DNA of 64,000 bases. Source: Cunninghamia lanceolata (Eukaryota > Streptophyta > Pinopsida > Cupressales > Cupressaceae). Where the stretch lies: NCBI GenBank assembly GCA_027924645.1, contig BSBN01001150.1:1364001-1428000 (forward strand), given 5' to 3'. The notes beneath the pieces are model-generated. The model was not told where the DNA came from, did no database searches, and was given only the letters and a program-made list of their open reading frames with translations. The translations under genes and the position numbers were made by a program. Numbering within the stretch: position 1 is the stretch's first letter; each line of letters opens with the position of its first letter. Below are positions 46,261 to 56,664 of the stretch, in pieces.

Positions 46261-47322
46261 TGACCAATTCAACATCGTTTGACCGTGCCAACGACAGATG
46301 TATTCTTGAAAAATGCCTCAGTGGCATTTAGTGTAAGGGTGCCAAGAGCCATATTTTGCATTATTCACCCCATGGGACCTAACTAATAGTGTTGATAGGT
46401 CAAGGTGGGTGGGTTTATGCTAGTGGAGGCCATTTTTCCTTCCCCATGCATCCCAATCAAATCAGGCTATAGTGTACTGACAAAGTCTCTTAAGAGACCT
46501 AAGAGCAAAAAATTGTCAGACTTTGACAAAGTAGTTCTCAAACTTCATGGAACCTGTGAATGATCCATTTTAACCTACAGATGGATGTTAGGTCCCTTCA
46601 CAATAACCTCTCTCAATTTTGACCAACTCAACATCATTTGATCATGCCAACGGTGGATGTATTCTTGAAAAATGCCTCAATGACATTTATGTAAAGGTGC
46701 CAAGAGCCATATTTTGTATTCTTCACCCGATGCGACCTAACTGACAGTGCCAATAGGTCAGGGTGGGTGGTTTTATGCTAGTGGTGGCCCTATTTTGTTC
46801 CCTATGCATCCCAATCAAATCGGGCTATAGTGTACCGATAAAGTCTCTTAAGAGACCTAAGAGCAAAAAATTGCCAGACTTTGATGGAGTAGTTCTCAGA
46901 CTTCGTGGCACCTACGAATGATCTATTTGGACCTACGGTTGGATGTCATGTCCCTCCACAATAACCTCTATTGGTTTTGACCAACTCAACATCTTTTGAC
47001 CGTTCCAATGGCAAATGCATTCTTGAAAAATGCCTCAGTGGCATTTAGTGTAAAGGTGCCAAGAGCCATATTTTGTATTCTTCACCCCATGGAACCTAAC
47101 TAACAGTACCAATAGGTTAGGGTGGGTGGGTTTATGCTAGTGGAGGCCCTGTTTTGTTCCCCATGCATCCTAATCAAATCAGGCTACAATGTACCAGCAA
47201 AGTCTCTTAAGAGACCTAAGAGCAAAAAATTGCATGACTTTGACAGAGTAGTTCTTAGACTTTGTGGCACCTACAAATGATCTATTTTGACCTACCACTA
47301 GATGTTAGGTCCCTCCACAATA
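46261..47322. repeat. 359-bp satellite, right block
   Basis: It resumes at TGACCAATTCAAC, exactly the phase interrupted at 41,349, and carries about three units (GGACCT-type word at 46,375, about 46,733 and 47,091). It ends at CCCTCCACAATA, where unrelated sequence begins. Confidence 0.92.
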
Positions 47323-48363
47323 GCTTTATAGTCTAAAACACCTGCATTTATAAGTTAAAAAATTGTTAAGCAAAGTAAACACCATCAACTACAGCTAACT
47401 TAATATTTTTTATAAGAAGTTTGATGAAAGATTAAGAAACACTAAGTTTAGAATTCTATATTATATATCACCTTAGGAATTATATCGAATGTCTCCAAAA
47501 TGAAAGTTAAATGCTTTAACCACTAATCTCAATCCCTTGAATATACAATAGCTCTATTCTCCAAAACACTTGCATTTATAGATTAAAATTTGTTAACCAA
47601 AAAACTTTAACCTACTATTAACTCAGCAATGGTGGATGTATTTCCATCGTAACCATGAGTCATACTCAAAACACAGTCATGGTCTAGGTAGACTACACAA
47701 AATATTGTTTGCAACCACATAAGTAGATCTAAGTACTCCAACCCTATGTGAAATACACATGCATTTATAATGCGTTAAAATTTTTTTAAGCAAAGTAAAC
47801 ACTATCAATTACAACTAACTTAAAATAATTTGTAATAAGAAGTTTTATGGTAGATTAACAAACACTAAGTTTAGAATTCTATCTTATATGTCACCTTAGG
47901 AATTATATCAATTGTCTCTAAAATGAAAACTAAATGCTTTAACCACTAATCTCAGTCCCTTGAATGTACAAGAGCTCTATTCTCCAAAACACCTGCATTT
48001 ATCTATTAAAATTTGTCAAGTAAAAAAAACTTTAACCTACTATTAACTTAGCAATGGTGGATGTATTTCCATCGTTACCATGAGTCATACTCAAAACACA
48101 GTCATGGTCTAGGTCTAGAATACACAAAATGTTGTTTCCAACCGCATACGTAGATCTAAGTACTCCAACCTTGTATGAAATACACATGCATTTATGACTC
48201 ACATCAATGATCATGCAACATCATGTATGCACTATCCTAAGCCCACCTTGGTCCCACCTCATGTCACCTTAGTTACTTTGTAGCTAATGGCATAACATTC
48301 CACTAAGATCATTGAAATGCAGGGATATAGAATGGCATAAGAAGGCAGTTAACACAAGGTTTA
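47323..48363. repeat. Tandem duplication with ~416-428 bp period
   Basis: CA(C/T)CTGCATTTATA-type starts occur at 47,338, 47,754 and 48,182. The two full units share GTTTAGAATTCTAT, ACCTTAGGAATTATAT, GCAATGGTGGATGTATTTCC and ACACAGTCATGGTCTAGG. No coding capacity is seen. The last ~170 bp run up to the inverted-repeat element. Confidence 0.85.
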
Positions 48364-49095
48364 CCATAAGATTATATCCCCTTCATTGAGCTCTCCTAGT
48401 GATTAAATATTTAATCAATTTGAAAAATAAAAGATTCTTTATTTTGTCAAAAGATGCTTTCATTTTGTCAAAAGATGTTTTCTTTTACTTTCTAAAAAAT
48501 AATTCATTTTAACAACCTTGCAAATTTATGGAAAAAATTAGGTTAAATGTGAATTTAATATTATTAAAATATAAATAAAATATTTAAATTTTTATAGAAA
48601 ATTAGAGTTGGAGAATAAACTTTCTTTTATTTCTTAAGCTTTACTTCAGTTTATTTTTTAATTAATTGATTTATAATAATTATAATAGAAACAAAAAGTA
48701 AAAAGTAAAAAATAAAAATAAAAAAACCTAAAGTGTAAAATAATAAAAGAAAGTTCATTCTCCAAATTTAGTTTATTGTAAAATAAAATAAATAATATAT
48801 AATATATTAATGTATATGTATATATATTAATATAAAAATTTACAATTAATAATTGTTACCATTTTAATTTTAATTTATATTTATTATAAAATAAATGAAA
48901 TAAATAAATAATATATATTAATGTATGTGTATATATTAATATAAAAAAATTAAAGAAGTAATTATGAATTTTTAATTTTTTATGTTTATTATAAAATAAA
49001 ATAAATGAATAAATAATATATATTATTTATGTATATATATTAATATAAAAAATTTAAAAGTAGTAAATGGACTTTTTAATTTTTGTGTATGTTTA
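48364..49095 (+). repeat. Left inverted arm
   Basis: 732 bp, over 75% A+T by eye. Outer words (GAGCTCTCCTA, TTGCAAATTTATGG, GAGTTGGAGAATAAAC) all reappear inverted in the right arm. The inner half holds about three diverged copies of a ~120-bp AT-rich unit containing TTTATTATAAAATAAA and ATATATTAATATAAAA. Confidence 0.8.
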
Positions 49096-49189
49096 GTTTT
49101 TTAATAAAAAGAGGGTAAAAACTTTATTGATTCAAGAAAGTAGTACAAAGACAAAAATTACAATCCCCTCGATAGGAGTCACAAGCCAA

Positions 49190-49990
49190 CAACAAAGACA
49201 TCAATCAACCCTCAAAACACATCTCATATCTTCCATAACCAATTCCTCAAGCTCCCTATCAAAACCATCAGGGAGACAACTCTAGTCATCCACTTTTCAA
49301 TTTCCCATCCGTTCAGAAACCCATTTAGCCAAACCATCAGCCACCTTATTCCACTCCCTAGGGATATGGCAAAAGGTGAAAGAATCCAGGACCTTACCCA
49401 GAGAGATAATTTGTCTAACCACCCCAGCCAGCTGCTAATTAACATCCTCCAACTATTGCTTATTCAACAAATCTACCACAATCTGAGAATCCGACTCACA
49501 AATTATCCTTCTCCATCCAAGGGCACAAGCCCTTTTCAAAGCCAAGAGAATAGCCAATGCCTCCATGAAATTGTTAGAGTGTTGGCCACGATACTCCGAG
49601 AAGAACACAACCACTCTTGCATAGTCCCTACTAATGCCTCTAAGACCAGCATGACCCGAATTTCCTCTAGATGACCTGTTAGTATTGATCTTCAGAACCT
49701 CCAAAGGTGGAGGTCTCCAATGACCATCTCTCTGAACCTTCCCTCTAGCACCTCAACCAAAACCAAGCCCAGTACCCCCCTTGGCGCAAACAGAAAGCCC
49801 CAGACTCTGAACAATTCCCATATCTCCAGCGTCCACTGGGGCTAAGAGATCACACCTAGCCACCAAAGTTTCCTAAAGACCTCCCAAGATCCTCATCCAA
49901 ACTTTCTGCACCTAAAGTTTCTTATCCAAGAAAATCTTGTGATTACGCTCTAGCCAAATATACCAAATGACTTAAAGTTTTTCCACCCCT
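49190..49990 (-). pseudogene. LINE ORF2 C-terminus with RNase H domain, broken
   Basis: On the minus strand from about 49,990: IWLERNHKIFLDKK (the usual segment after RT in plant LINEs), then RPPPLEVLKINTNRSSRGN, SNNFMEALAILLALKRACALG, RRIICESDSQIVVDLLNKQ and, to about 49,300, HIPREWNKVADGLAKWV. This is an RVT_3-type RNase H. The first catalytic Asp (NTDGSS in relatives) is Asn here. Stops include several TAGs at Gln-like positions and two at Trp-like positions. Downstream in minus sense, ATCAATAAAG near 49,130 is a polyadenylation signal. It is the 3' end of a LINE lying just inside the left arm. Confidence 0.8.
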
Positions 49991-50030
49991 AAAACTTATC
50001 CTATTTGAAAAAATTAAATTAAGATTTTAA

Positions 50031-50072
<42 letters not shown>

Positions 50073-50275
50073 ACCGGGGCTGAGAGATCACACCTAGCCA
50101 CCAAAGTCTCCTAAAGACCTCCCAAGATCCTCATCCAAACTTTCCGCACTTGAAGTTTCTTATCCAGAAAAATCTGTGATTACGCTCTAGCCAAATATGC
50201 CAAATGACTTAAGGTTTTTCCACCCCCAAAACTTATCCTATTTGAAAAAATTAAATTAAGATTATATATATATAT
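49829..50275. repeat. Local tandem duplication around GT/AT microsatellites
   Basis: GTCCACTGGGGCTAAGAGATC at 49,830 recurs as GTCCACCGGGGCTGAGAGATC at about 50,069, and about 190 bp after each remain alignable. Each copy ends in AAATTAAATTAAGATT followed by a dinucleotide run: (GT)n at about 50,038-50,070 and (AT)n at about 50,263-50,280. It duplicates part of the LINE fragment. Confidence 0.88.
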
Positions 50276-50339
50276 ATATATGCACATGTTCTCTCTAAAA
50301 AATAATAATTAAAAATACTCAAAGCTAACCCAAATTAAT

Positions 50340-50570
50340 TTATTTTTTAAAGTTGAGTTATATGAAATAGATGTTTCTATTTTTTTTAAGATGAGTTATA
50401 GAAATAAATGTTTCTAAAATTTATTTTTAATTTTGAATTAGATTTTTTGAAGTTGAGTTATAGAAATAGATGTTCTAAAATATTATTTTTTATTTTAAAT
50501 TAGATTTTTTGAAGTTGAGTTATATACATAAATGTTTCTAATTTTTTATTTTTGAATTATTATTTTTTTT
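50340..50570. repeat. Short tandem repeat, ~65-bp period
   Basis: GAGTTATA(T/G)(G)AAATA(G/A)ATGTTTCTA occurs four times, each linked by an AT-rich TTTGAATTAGATTTTTTGAAG spacer. It lies in the core of the inverted-repeat element. Confidence 0.75.
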
Positions 50571-51027
50571 AACCTTTTTAATACAAAATATAAATTTAAC
50601 CCCTAATTTTTGTATTATATATAATAAAAAAAAGTTGCCACATACATAAATAAAAATTAACATGGCTACATATATAAATAAATAAAACTTAAAAAATTAG
50701 TAGCATTTACTACCACTTGTTTAATTTGTTTTATTAAATACTATTGCTAATATAAATGCTACTACTGCATATAAAATAAATTAAAATATTTTTTTATATT
50801 TTTTTTATAAATGCTATTGATCCATATAAAAATAAATAAAAATTAAAAAGTTACAATTACTCTAATTTTTTATATTAATATATACAGATTAATACATACT
50901 ATTTATTCATTTATTTTATTTTATAATAAACATAAATAAAAATAAAAAAATCACAATTACTACTTATTAATTTTGTTTATATTAATATAGATACACATAT
51001 AATTTATTCATTTATTTTATTTTATAA

Positions 51028-51200
51028 TAAACATACACAAGAATTAAAAAATCCATTTACTACTTTTAAATTTTTTATATTAATATATACATAAATAATA
51101 TATAATATTTATTCATTTATATTATTTTATAATAAACATAAAAAAATAAAAAATTTATAATTACTTCTTTAATTTTTTATCTTAATATATACACACATAC

Positions 51201-51270
<70 letters not shown>

Positions 51271-51797
51271 TATTTCATTTAAGAATTAAAATGGTAACAA
51301 TTATTATTTGTAAATTTTTATATTAATATATATACATATACATTAATATATTATATATATTGTTTGTTTTATTTTATAATAAACTAAATTTGGAGAATGA
51401 ACTTTCTTTTATTATTTTACACCTACTTTAGGTTTTTTTGTTTTTTATTTTTTACTTTTTACTTTTTTTTTTCTATTATAATTATTATAAATCAATTAAT
51501 TAAAAATAAACTGAAGTAAAGTTTAAGAAATAAAAGATAGTTTATTCTCCAACTCTAACTTGCTATAAAAATTTAAAAATTTTTAATTATATTTTAATAA
51601 TATTTAATTCACATTTAACCCAACTTTTTCCATAAATTTGCAAGGTTGTTAAAATGAATTATTTTTTAGAAAGTAAAAAGGCCATCTTTTGACAAAATTT
51701 AAACATCTTTTGACAAAATAAAAAATCTTTTATTTTTTTAAATTGATTAAATATTTAATCATTAGGAGAGCTCAATGAAGGGGATATAATCTTATGG
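51028..51797 (-). repeat. Right inverted arm
   Basis: About 770 bp, the inverted complement of 48,364-49,095. It is longer because of a (TA)n run at about 51,208-51,266. More copies of the ~120-bp AT-rich unit continue inward to about 50,850 without a left-arm partner. Confidence 0.8.
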
Positions 51798-53268
51798 AGG
51801 TGAAATCATGTTTTTTTCAACGACCATTCCATCTATTGGTTTATTGAAGCTGTTGTTAGTTTATTGAAGTTGATGTAATGTAAGGGCATAATATATTATA
51901 GCAAACCTACAACTATTATCATTGACTATAGTATTGACTATCTATAATGGAAAAATAAAACTTACAGTATTTTCAAGCCACATCTCCAATCAACCAGGTG
52001 GTAAACTATATGGCTCTCTTCATCATTGCCTTCATCTATGCACCATTGAAAAATTACCACAGAGAATAAAAACATGCACGAAAATCCAAGAAAATAGAAA
52101 ACAAGACAAGACAAGACAGAATACAAAAATAGAAAGAAAAAAACCATTAGCAAAAATTGAAAACTAGAACTCACAAGAGGAGGCATAGCCATGCCAAAAA
52201 CATTACAATAATAGAAAAAAAAATAGAATAAGGAATTCTCAAATAAGAGGTGAAATCATGTTTTTTCAATGGCCATTCCATCAATTAGTTTATTGAAGCT
52301 GTTGTAATGTAAGGGCAAAATATACTATAATAGACCTACTATTGTTATCATTGACTACAGTATTGGCTACAAATAATGCAAAAATAAAACTTACAGTATT
52401 TTTTAGCCGCATCTCCAATTAGCCAAACGGTTAGTTGTATGGCTTTCTTCACCATTGCCTTCCTCCATACTCCGTTGAAAAAATACCACATAGAATAAAA
52501 ACATACACAAAAATCCAAGAAAACATAAAACAAGACAAGACAAGGCAAAGGAAAAATCACGCTGGGCTTAAACAACACACACTCAGCTTTGACTTGCTTA
52601 GGTGGCTAGTGGGCCCTTTCTCTACAATAGAGAAAGGGCCGACCAGCCACCTAAACAAGTCAAAGCTTTGTGTGTGTTGTTTAAGCCCAACTGAAAAATC
52701 ATAGAAAAAATTCAAATCTAGAACTCACAAGAGGAGGCATCGCCATCCGAAAAACATTACAATAATAGTAAAAATAAAAATAAAAAATAGAACAAGGAAT
52801 TCTCAAATTAGAGGTGAAATTGCGCTTTTTTCAACAACCATTCCATCCATTGGTTTATTGAAGTTGTTGTTGGTTTATTGAAGCTATTATAATATAAGGG
52901 TGGAATATACCATAGCAGACCTACTGTTGTTATCATTGACTACAATATTGACTATCTATAATGAAAAAAATAAAACTTACAGTATTTTCGAGCCGCATCT
53001 CCAATCAGCATGCAGTAAGTTGTATGGCTCTCTTCACCATTACCTTCTTCCATGCCCCATTGAAAAATTACCACAAGAATAAAAACATACACGAAAATTT
53101 AAGAAAATAGAGAACACGACAAGACAAGACAAGATACAAAAATAGAAAGGAAAAAATCACAGCAAAAATTCAAAACTAGAACTCACAAGAGGAGGTATGG
53201 CCATGCTTAAAACATTACAATAACAAGAAAAAAAAAATAGAATAAGGAATTCTCAAATAATGATGTTC
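51798..53268. repeat. Three tandem ~450-bp units
   Basis: Units begin AGGTGAAATCATG or AGGTGAAATTGCG at 51,798, about 52,249 and about 52,811, and end GGAATTCTCAAAT. All share CAACGACCATTCCATC-like starts, AAAACTTACAGTATTTT and CAAGACAAGACAAGA. Unit 2 is longer by the MITE at 52,560 plus its target duplication. The first unit abuts the right inverted arm. No function is seen. Confidence 0.88.
52560..52692. mobile_element. 133-bp palindromic MITE, Mutator-like target duplication
   Basis: Two ~65-bp arms (left CGCTGGGCTTAAACAACAC, right ending TTTAAGCCCAACT) pair at about 58 of 65 positions around a CAA loop. The 9-bp direct repeat GAAAAATCA flanks it at 52,551-52,559 and 52,693-52,701. Units 1 and 3 of the surrounding tandem repeat lack the insert, which confirms insertion. 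A 9-bp duplication is typical of Mutator-like transposons. Confidence 0.9.
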
Positions 53269-53272
53269 ATTG

Positions 53273-53496
53273 TGTGTCTTTGTGTGTTTAAATGAACTTT
53301 GGTTTTCATTTTGTGTGTGAAATAATTGTGACATTCACTATGCAAATGAACCTTGGAATTCATTGTGTGCATGTGAATGAACTTTGACATTCACTTTGTG
53401 TGAAGTGTGCACACGTGTGTTTGAAAGATAACTTTGTCACTCACTTTTTTGTTTGTGTGAAAAGTGAGTGTGTGTGTGTGTGTGTGTGAAAGTTAA
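53273..53496 (-). repeat. Inverted copy of the satellite-like array
   Basis: On the minus strand it reads AAAGTGAGTGACAAAGTTATC, CACAATGAATTCCAAGGTTCA and CAAAGTTCATTTAAACACAC, closely matching 56,807-57,015 on the plus strand in the same order. A CA/TG run sits at its inner end. Confidence 0.85.
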
Positions 53497-56400
53497 TTGT
53501 TGATGGTGTTTTTAGCACACAACAATACAGGTGTGATTGTTGGTACCACACCTCTTTTGAAAAAGGTATCCTATCCAAGATAGGACTGCCCCAAGGATAA
53601 TACAGCTAGGTCTTAGCTTGATTGGAATATCTTAGTGGAATGTACTAGCTATGCCAACAAGGGGCCTTACATGAAATGCAAGGTTTATGAAATGTGACAG
53701 CAAAGTATATGCAAAAACCCTAGGCGGTTAAGACTGTGAAGTCTAAAATTTTAGCAGATGAGTAATGAAATGCTGCTCAAACCCTAAATCTACCAAACAT
53801 TATGTAAAAAAAATGCAACAGGAAAGGGAAGAGAGAGAAGGGATAAGAAATCCTATAGACAATTACATAAATAATCAATAACTAGATAGATAGATTCCCA
53901 ATTACAAACGAATCTCTATTTAACCAGGCAGCCCCACAATGCCACAGAGATTGTGCAATCTTCTAAGGAAATGCAATGGTTTTCAAATTGTAGAGGGTTC
54001 ATCAAACACTCAATCCCTGGTGCAGCTCAATAAAATCATACAAACTTATCTCATAAACTATGCTTAGACTAACCATGCACAATGACATACAATCAACAAG
54101 TCATCAATGGTATGGACATGAAATCCATCAAATATCTGAATCTCTGCTTAACTAGGCAGCCCTGCAATGCTACAAAGATTGTGCAATCTTCTAAGGAAAT
54201 GCAATGTAGAGAGTTCATCAAACACTCAATCCCTGGCATAGCTCAATCAAATCATACAATCGAACTTATCTCATAAACTATGCCTAGACTAACCATGCAC
54301 AATGACATACAATCAACAAGTCATCAATGGTATGGACAAGAAATCCATCAAATATCTGAATCACTAATCACAAATGCAACTGAATATCAACTAATTTCAG
54401 ATTGACATGAACCATGAAATCCAAAATGAGACCACATAAACACAAATTCCCAATAACCTGCAAAACTTGCTTTGTATTGACTAAATTTTGATAGTCTCAA
54501 CAATTCATTATCAAATCTAACTTACAAATGAGAGAAAATGATGGCCCTTTTATAGACAAGGTACCATACCGAGTTTTTCAATGGACGATAGAAATTTACT
54601 CAACACCAATGGTCCAGATTACATGGCATTTAGTGAGATACATCAGTTGGTTGCATTTTTGGATTTGCATTTGTCATTTAAGAAAAAGACAAAAAAATAA
54701 CTTGCAAATACATTGAATCTGGATAAAATGGATACCCATTTAGTTGTATATGATGAAAAGTCAATTTTCAAGGCTTAATAAAGCCAAAATAGAGTCACAT
54801 GACACTTGAAAATATAAGATAATGTGGATTCACGGGATTCCAAGTGCTGACTAGATCAAGAGGTGTATGCAACACATTTTTGGTGAAAGTGTATCCAACT
54901 GGATGCTTGTTGGATCATCATTGCATGGCTGGACTGTTGGAATGGCTATGAACAAGTCTGAACATGTCTTAGACATTGGACTAGATCTGTAGGAACACCA
55001 ATGAAGTAGCCCTGATCTATTGTGTCTTCAAGTTCATGTAGCTTATCTCCATCATCTTGGACATCATACTGACTTTCTTTTAGATGTGCAACAATAATTT
55101 GATTGATAGAATGTCGATTCTGCAGTTCTGGGTTAACAAGGTACCTCTGTGTGTTCATCTTTTCAAGACAGCTCCAATTGGCTCCTTTGTCCTCTTAGAC
55201 CTGCAATCAACAAGGCCAAGCATCAATTTCATCATAAAAAATTATTTTCCATAAATTTAGATTAAGATATGTCCACTTGCAGCCACGGATTAGTTTAGGA
55301 CAACTTATTGTCAATGTCACTTTCTCTATGAACAACCTCTTAAATCTAATAATTTTCACATGATTTTCTAATTTTTTTACCATTTTCAAGTACCCATTTG
55401 GCCTATATATTGATTTAAGAAGTTTTTGTGGTCATTAAAATCCATTCGGAGACATTTATTTCATGTTTTTATAGCCTTTTTTTGCAAAAAATAAGATTTT
55501 TGGGGGTCACAGACTTTTCATGTGCAGTAGCATTAATTGTCGTTAAACGTGCCTAAAATCCACACAAACTTGGTAAAAATGTTGGTCATGATGTGACAAA
55601 TAGATATGCAATTCAAACCCATCAAGAAAATCTAATTTACCTTTGGAAAAATGTATTTTTGGGCCCAAATTGGCAAAAAACGTTGATTTTGGGTGTCACA
55701 GACTAAAAGTCGATGGAGGTCAAATTTAACGCAGGTCCGTGAGGAGAGTTTATAATGCAAAGTGCTTTTGGCGCTAATCTAAGGTCTAACTGACCTTAGT
55801 GCAGATTTTAGGTCTGACCGACTAAAGTCAATGAGGGCGATATTCAGCACAGGTCCGTAGGGTCTATTTTTAGCACTAAATGGACAACATTAGGCAGTGG
55901 AGATTTCGGCTCGTTCTGACTAGCGCGAGTTTTGGCTTCTACTGCACAAAGTCGGTTGAATCACCTTTTAGCGCAAAGGCGATGGGCGGTGATTTTAGTG
56001 CTTAAGTCACATTTTGCATTTATGGGGAGTTGCGATGATGCCGACCAGTGCAGGTTTTGGAAGGCACTGAATAAAGTCAGTAAGGGTCCATTTCAGGGCA
56101 AAGTGCAGTAGAGATTGTTTTTGGTGCTAGATTTTGAATTGGCCAGATATTACTTTAAATATTTTTAAATATACTTTTAGGATGTTTGAGATAGGTTCCA
56201 AATCCATAGGATTTCATATGCAGATTCTAGATTTTTTAAGTTCCACCAGATTTCAGACTTAGCCAAATCAGGGTTTTAGGACCATGCGTGGTTCCTCTTG
56301 TGGAATTAGGCATGATTTTGCAATTCTATAACCTGGAAACTAGGAATTTCAACTTGAAACATCCTACAGAAGCAATTCCAAGGGCAATATCCAGTAACAT

Positions 56401-56664
56401 GAGATTTTTGAGCAAAATGCAGTAATACCCAACTTCAGTGCAAAAGACAACAAATGGCTATTTTTTAAGCACAAGACCACTCAAGACGCCTTCAAATGAT
56501 ATCAAATCACTCCAAACATGCAAAATACTCAAATCTGTAACAAATCATGCACTCTAAGCACAAATTCACCTTCTCATCATCATAAAGAGGAAAGGTTGAG
56601 ACTCTAAGCCAAAGTAAAAGAGGTCTCCATTTGATAAAATGGGGCGTGTGTGCAAGGCACAACA
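53497..56664 (+). mobile_element. 3.2-kb LTR-like block between inverted satellite copies
   Basis: It begins TGTTGATGG and ends GGCACAACA, so the ends form a TGTTG/CAACA pair. Flanks TTAAT (53,492-53,496) and CTAAT (56,665-56,669) match at four of five bases. It has no coding frame, primer site or PPT, so a large solo LTR is the best reading. The ~228-bp direct duplication at 53,911-54,358 and GC-richer words such as GGTCTGACCGACTAAAG near 55,810 lie inside. The call could be wrong if the terminal matches are chance. Confidence 0.45.
53911..54358. repeat. Direct duplication, 228-bp period
   Basis: AATCTCTATTTAACCAGGCAG at 53,911 and AATCTCTGCTTAACTAGGCAG at 54,139 start two copies sharing GATTGTGCAATCTTCTAAGG and TCATCAATGGTATGGACA. 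Copies differ by a few substitutions and small indels. Confidence 0.9.

Larger units (their letters stand above)
48364..51797. mobile_element. 3.4-kb element with ~740-bp terminal inverted repeats
   Basis: The left end CCATAAGATTATATCCCC and right end GGGGATATAATCTTATGG are exact inverted complements, and the complementarity continues inward to about 49,095 and 51,028, interrupted by AT-rich repeat length changes. Between the arms lie a minus-strand LINE fragment and AT-rich tandem repeats. Flanks AGGTTTA and AGGTGAA match at five of seven bases, so a target duplication is possible but not clean. Long arms around a captured gene fragment resemble pack-MULE or foldback DNA elements. There is no transposase, so assignment is inference. 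Confidence 0.75.

Noticed and set aside
52561..52692. Hairpin as a microRNA gene or terminator
   Set aside because: The 9-bp target duplication and empty sites in the sister units show a transposon insertion; small-RNA production cannot be judged from sequence.
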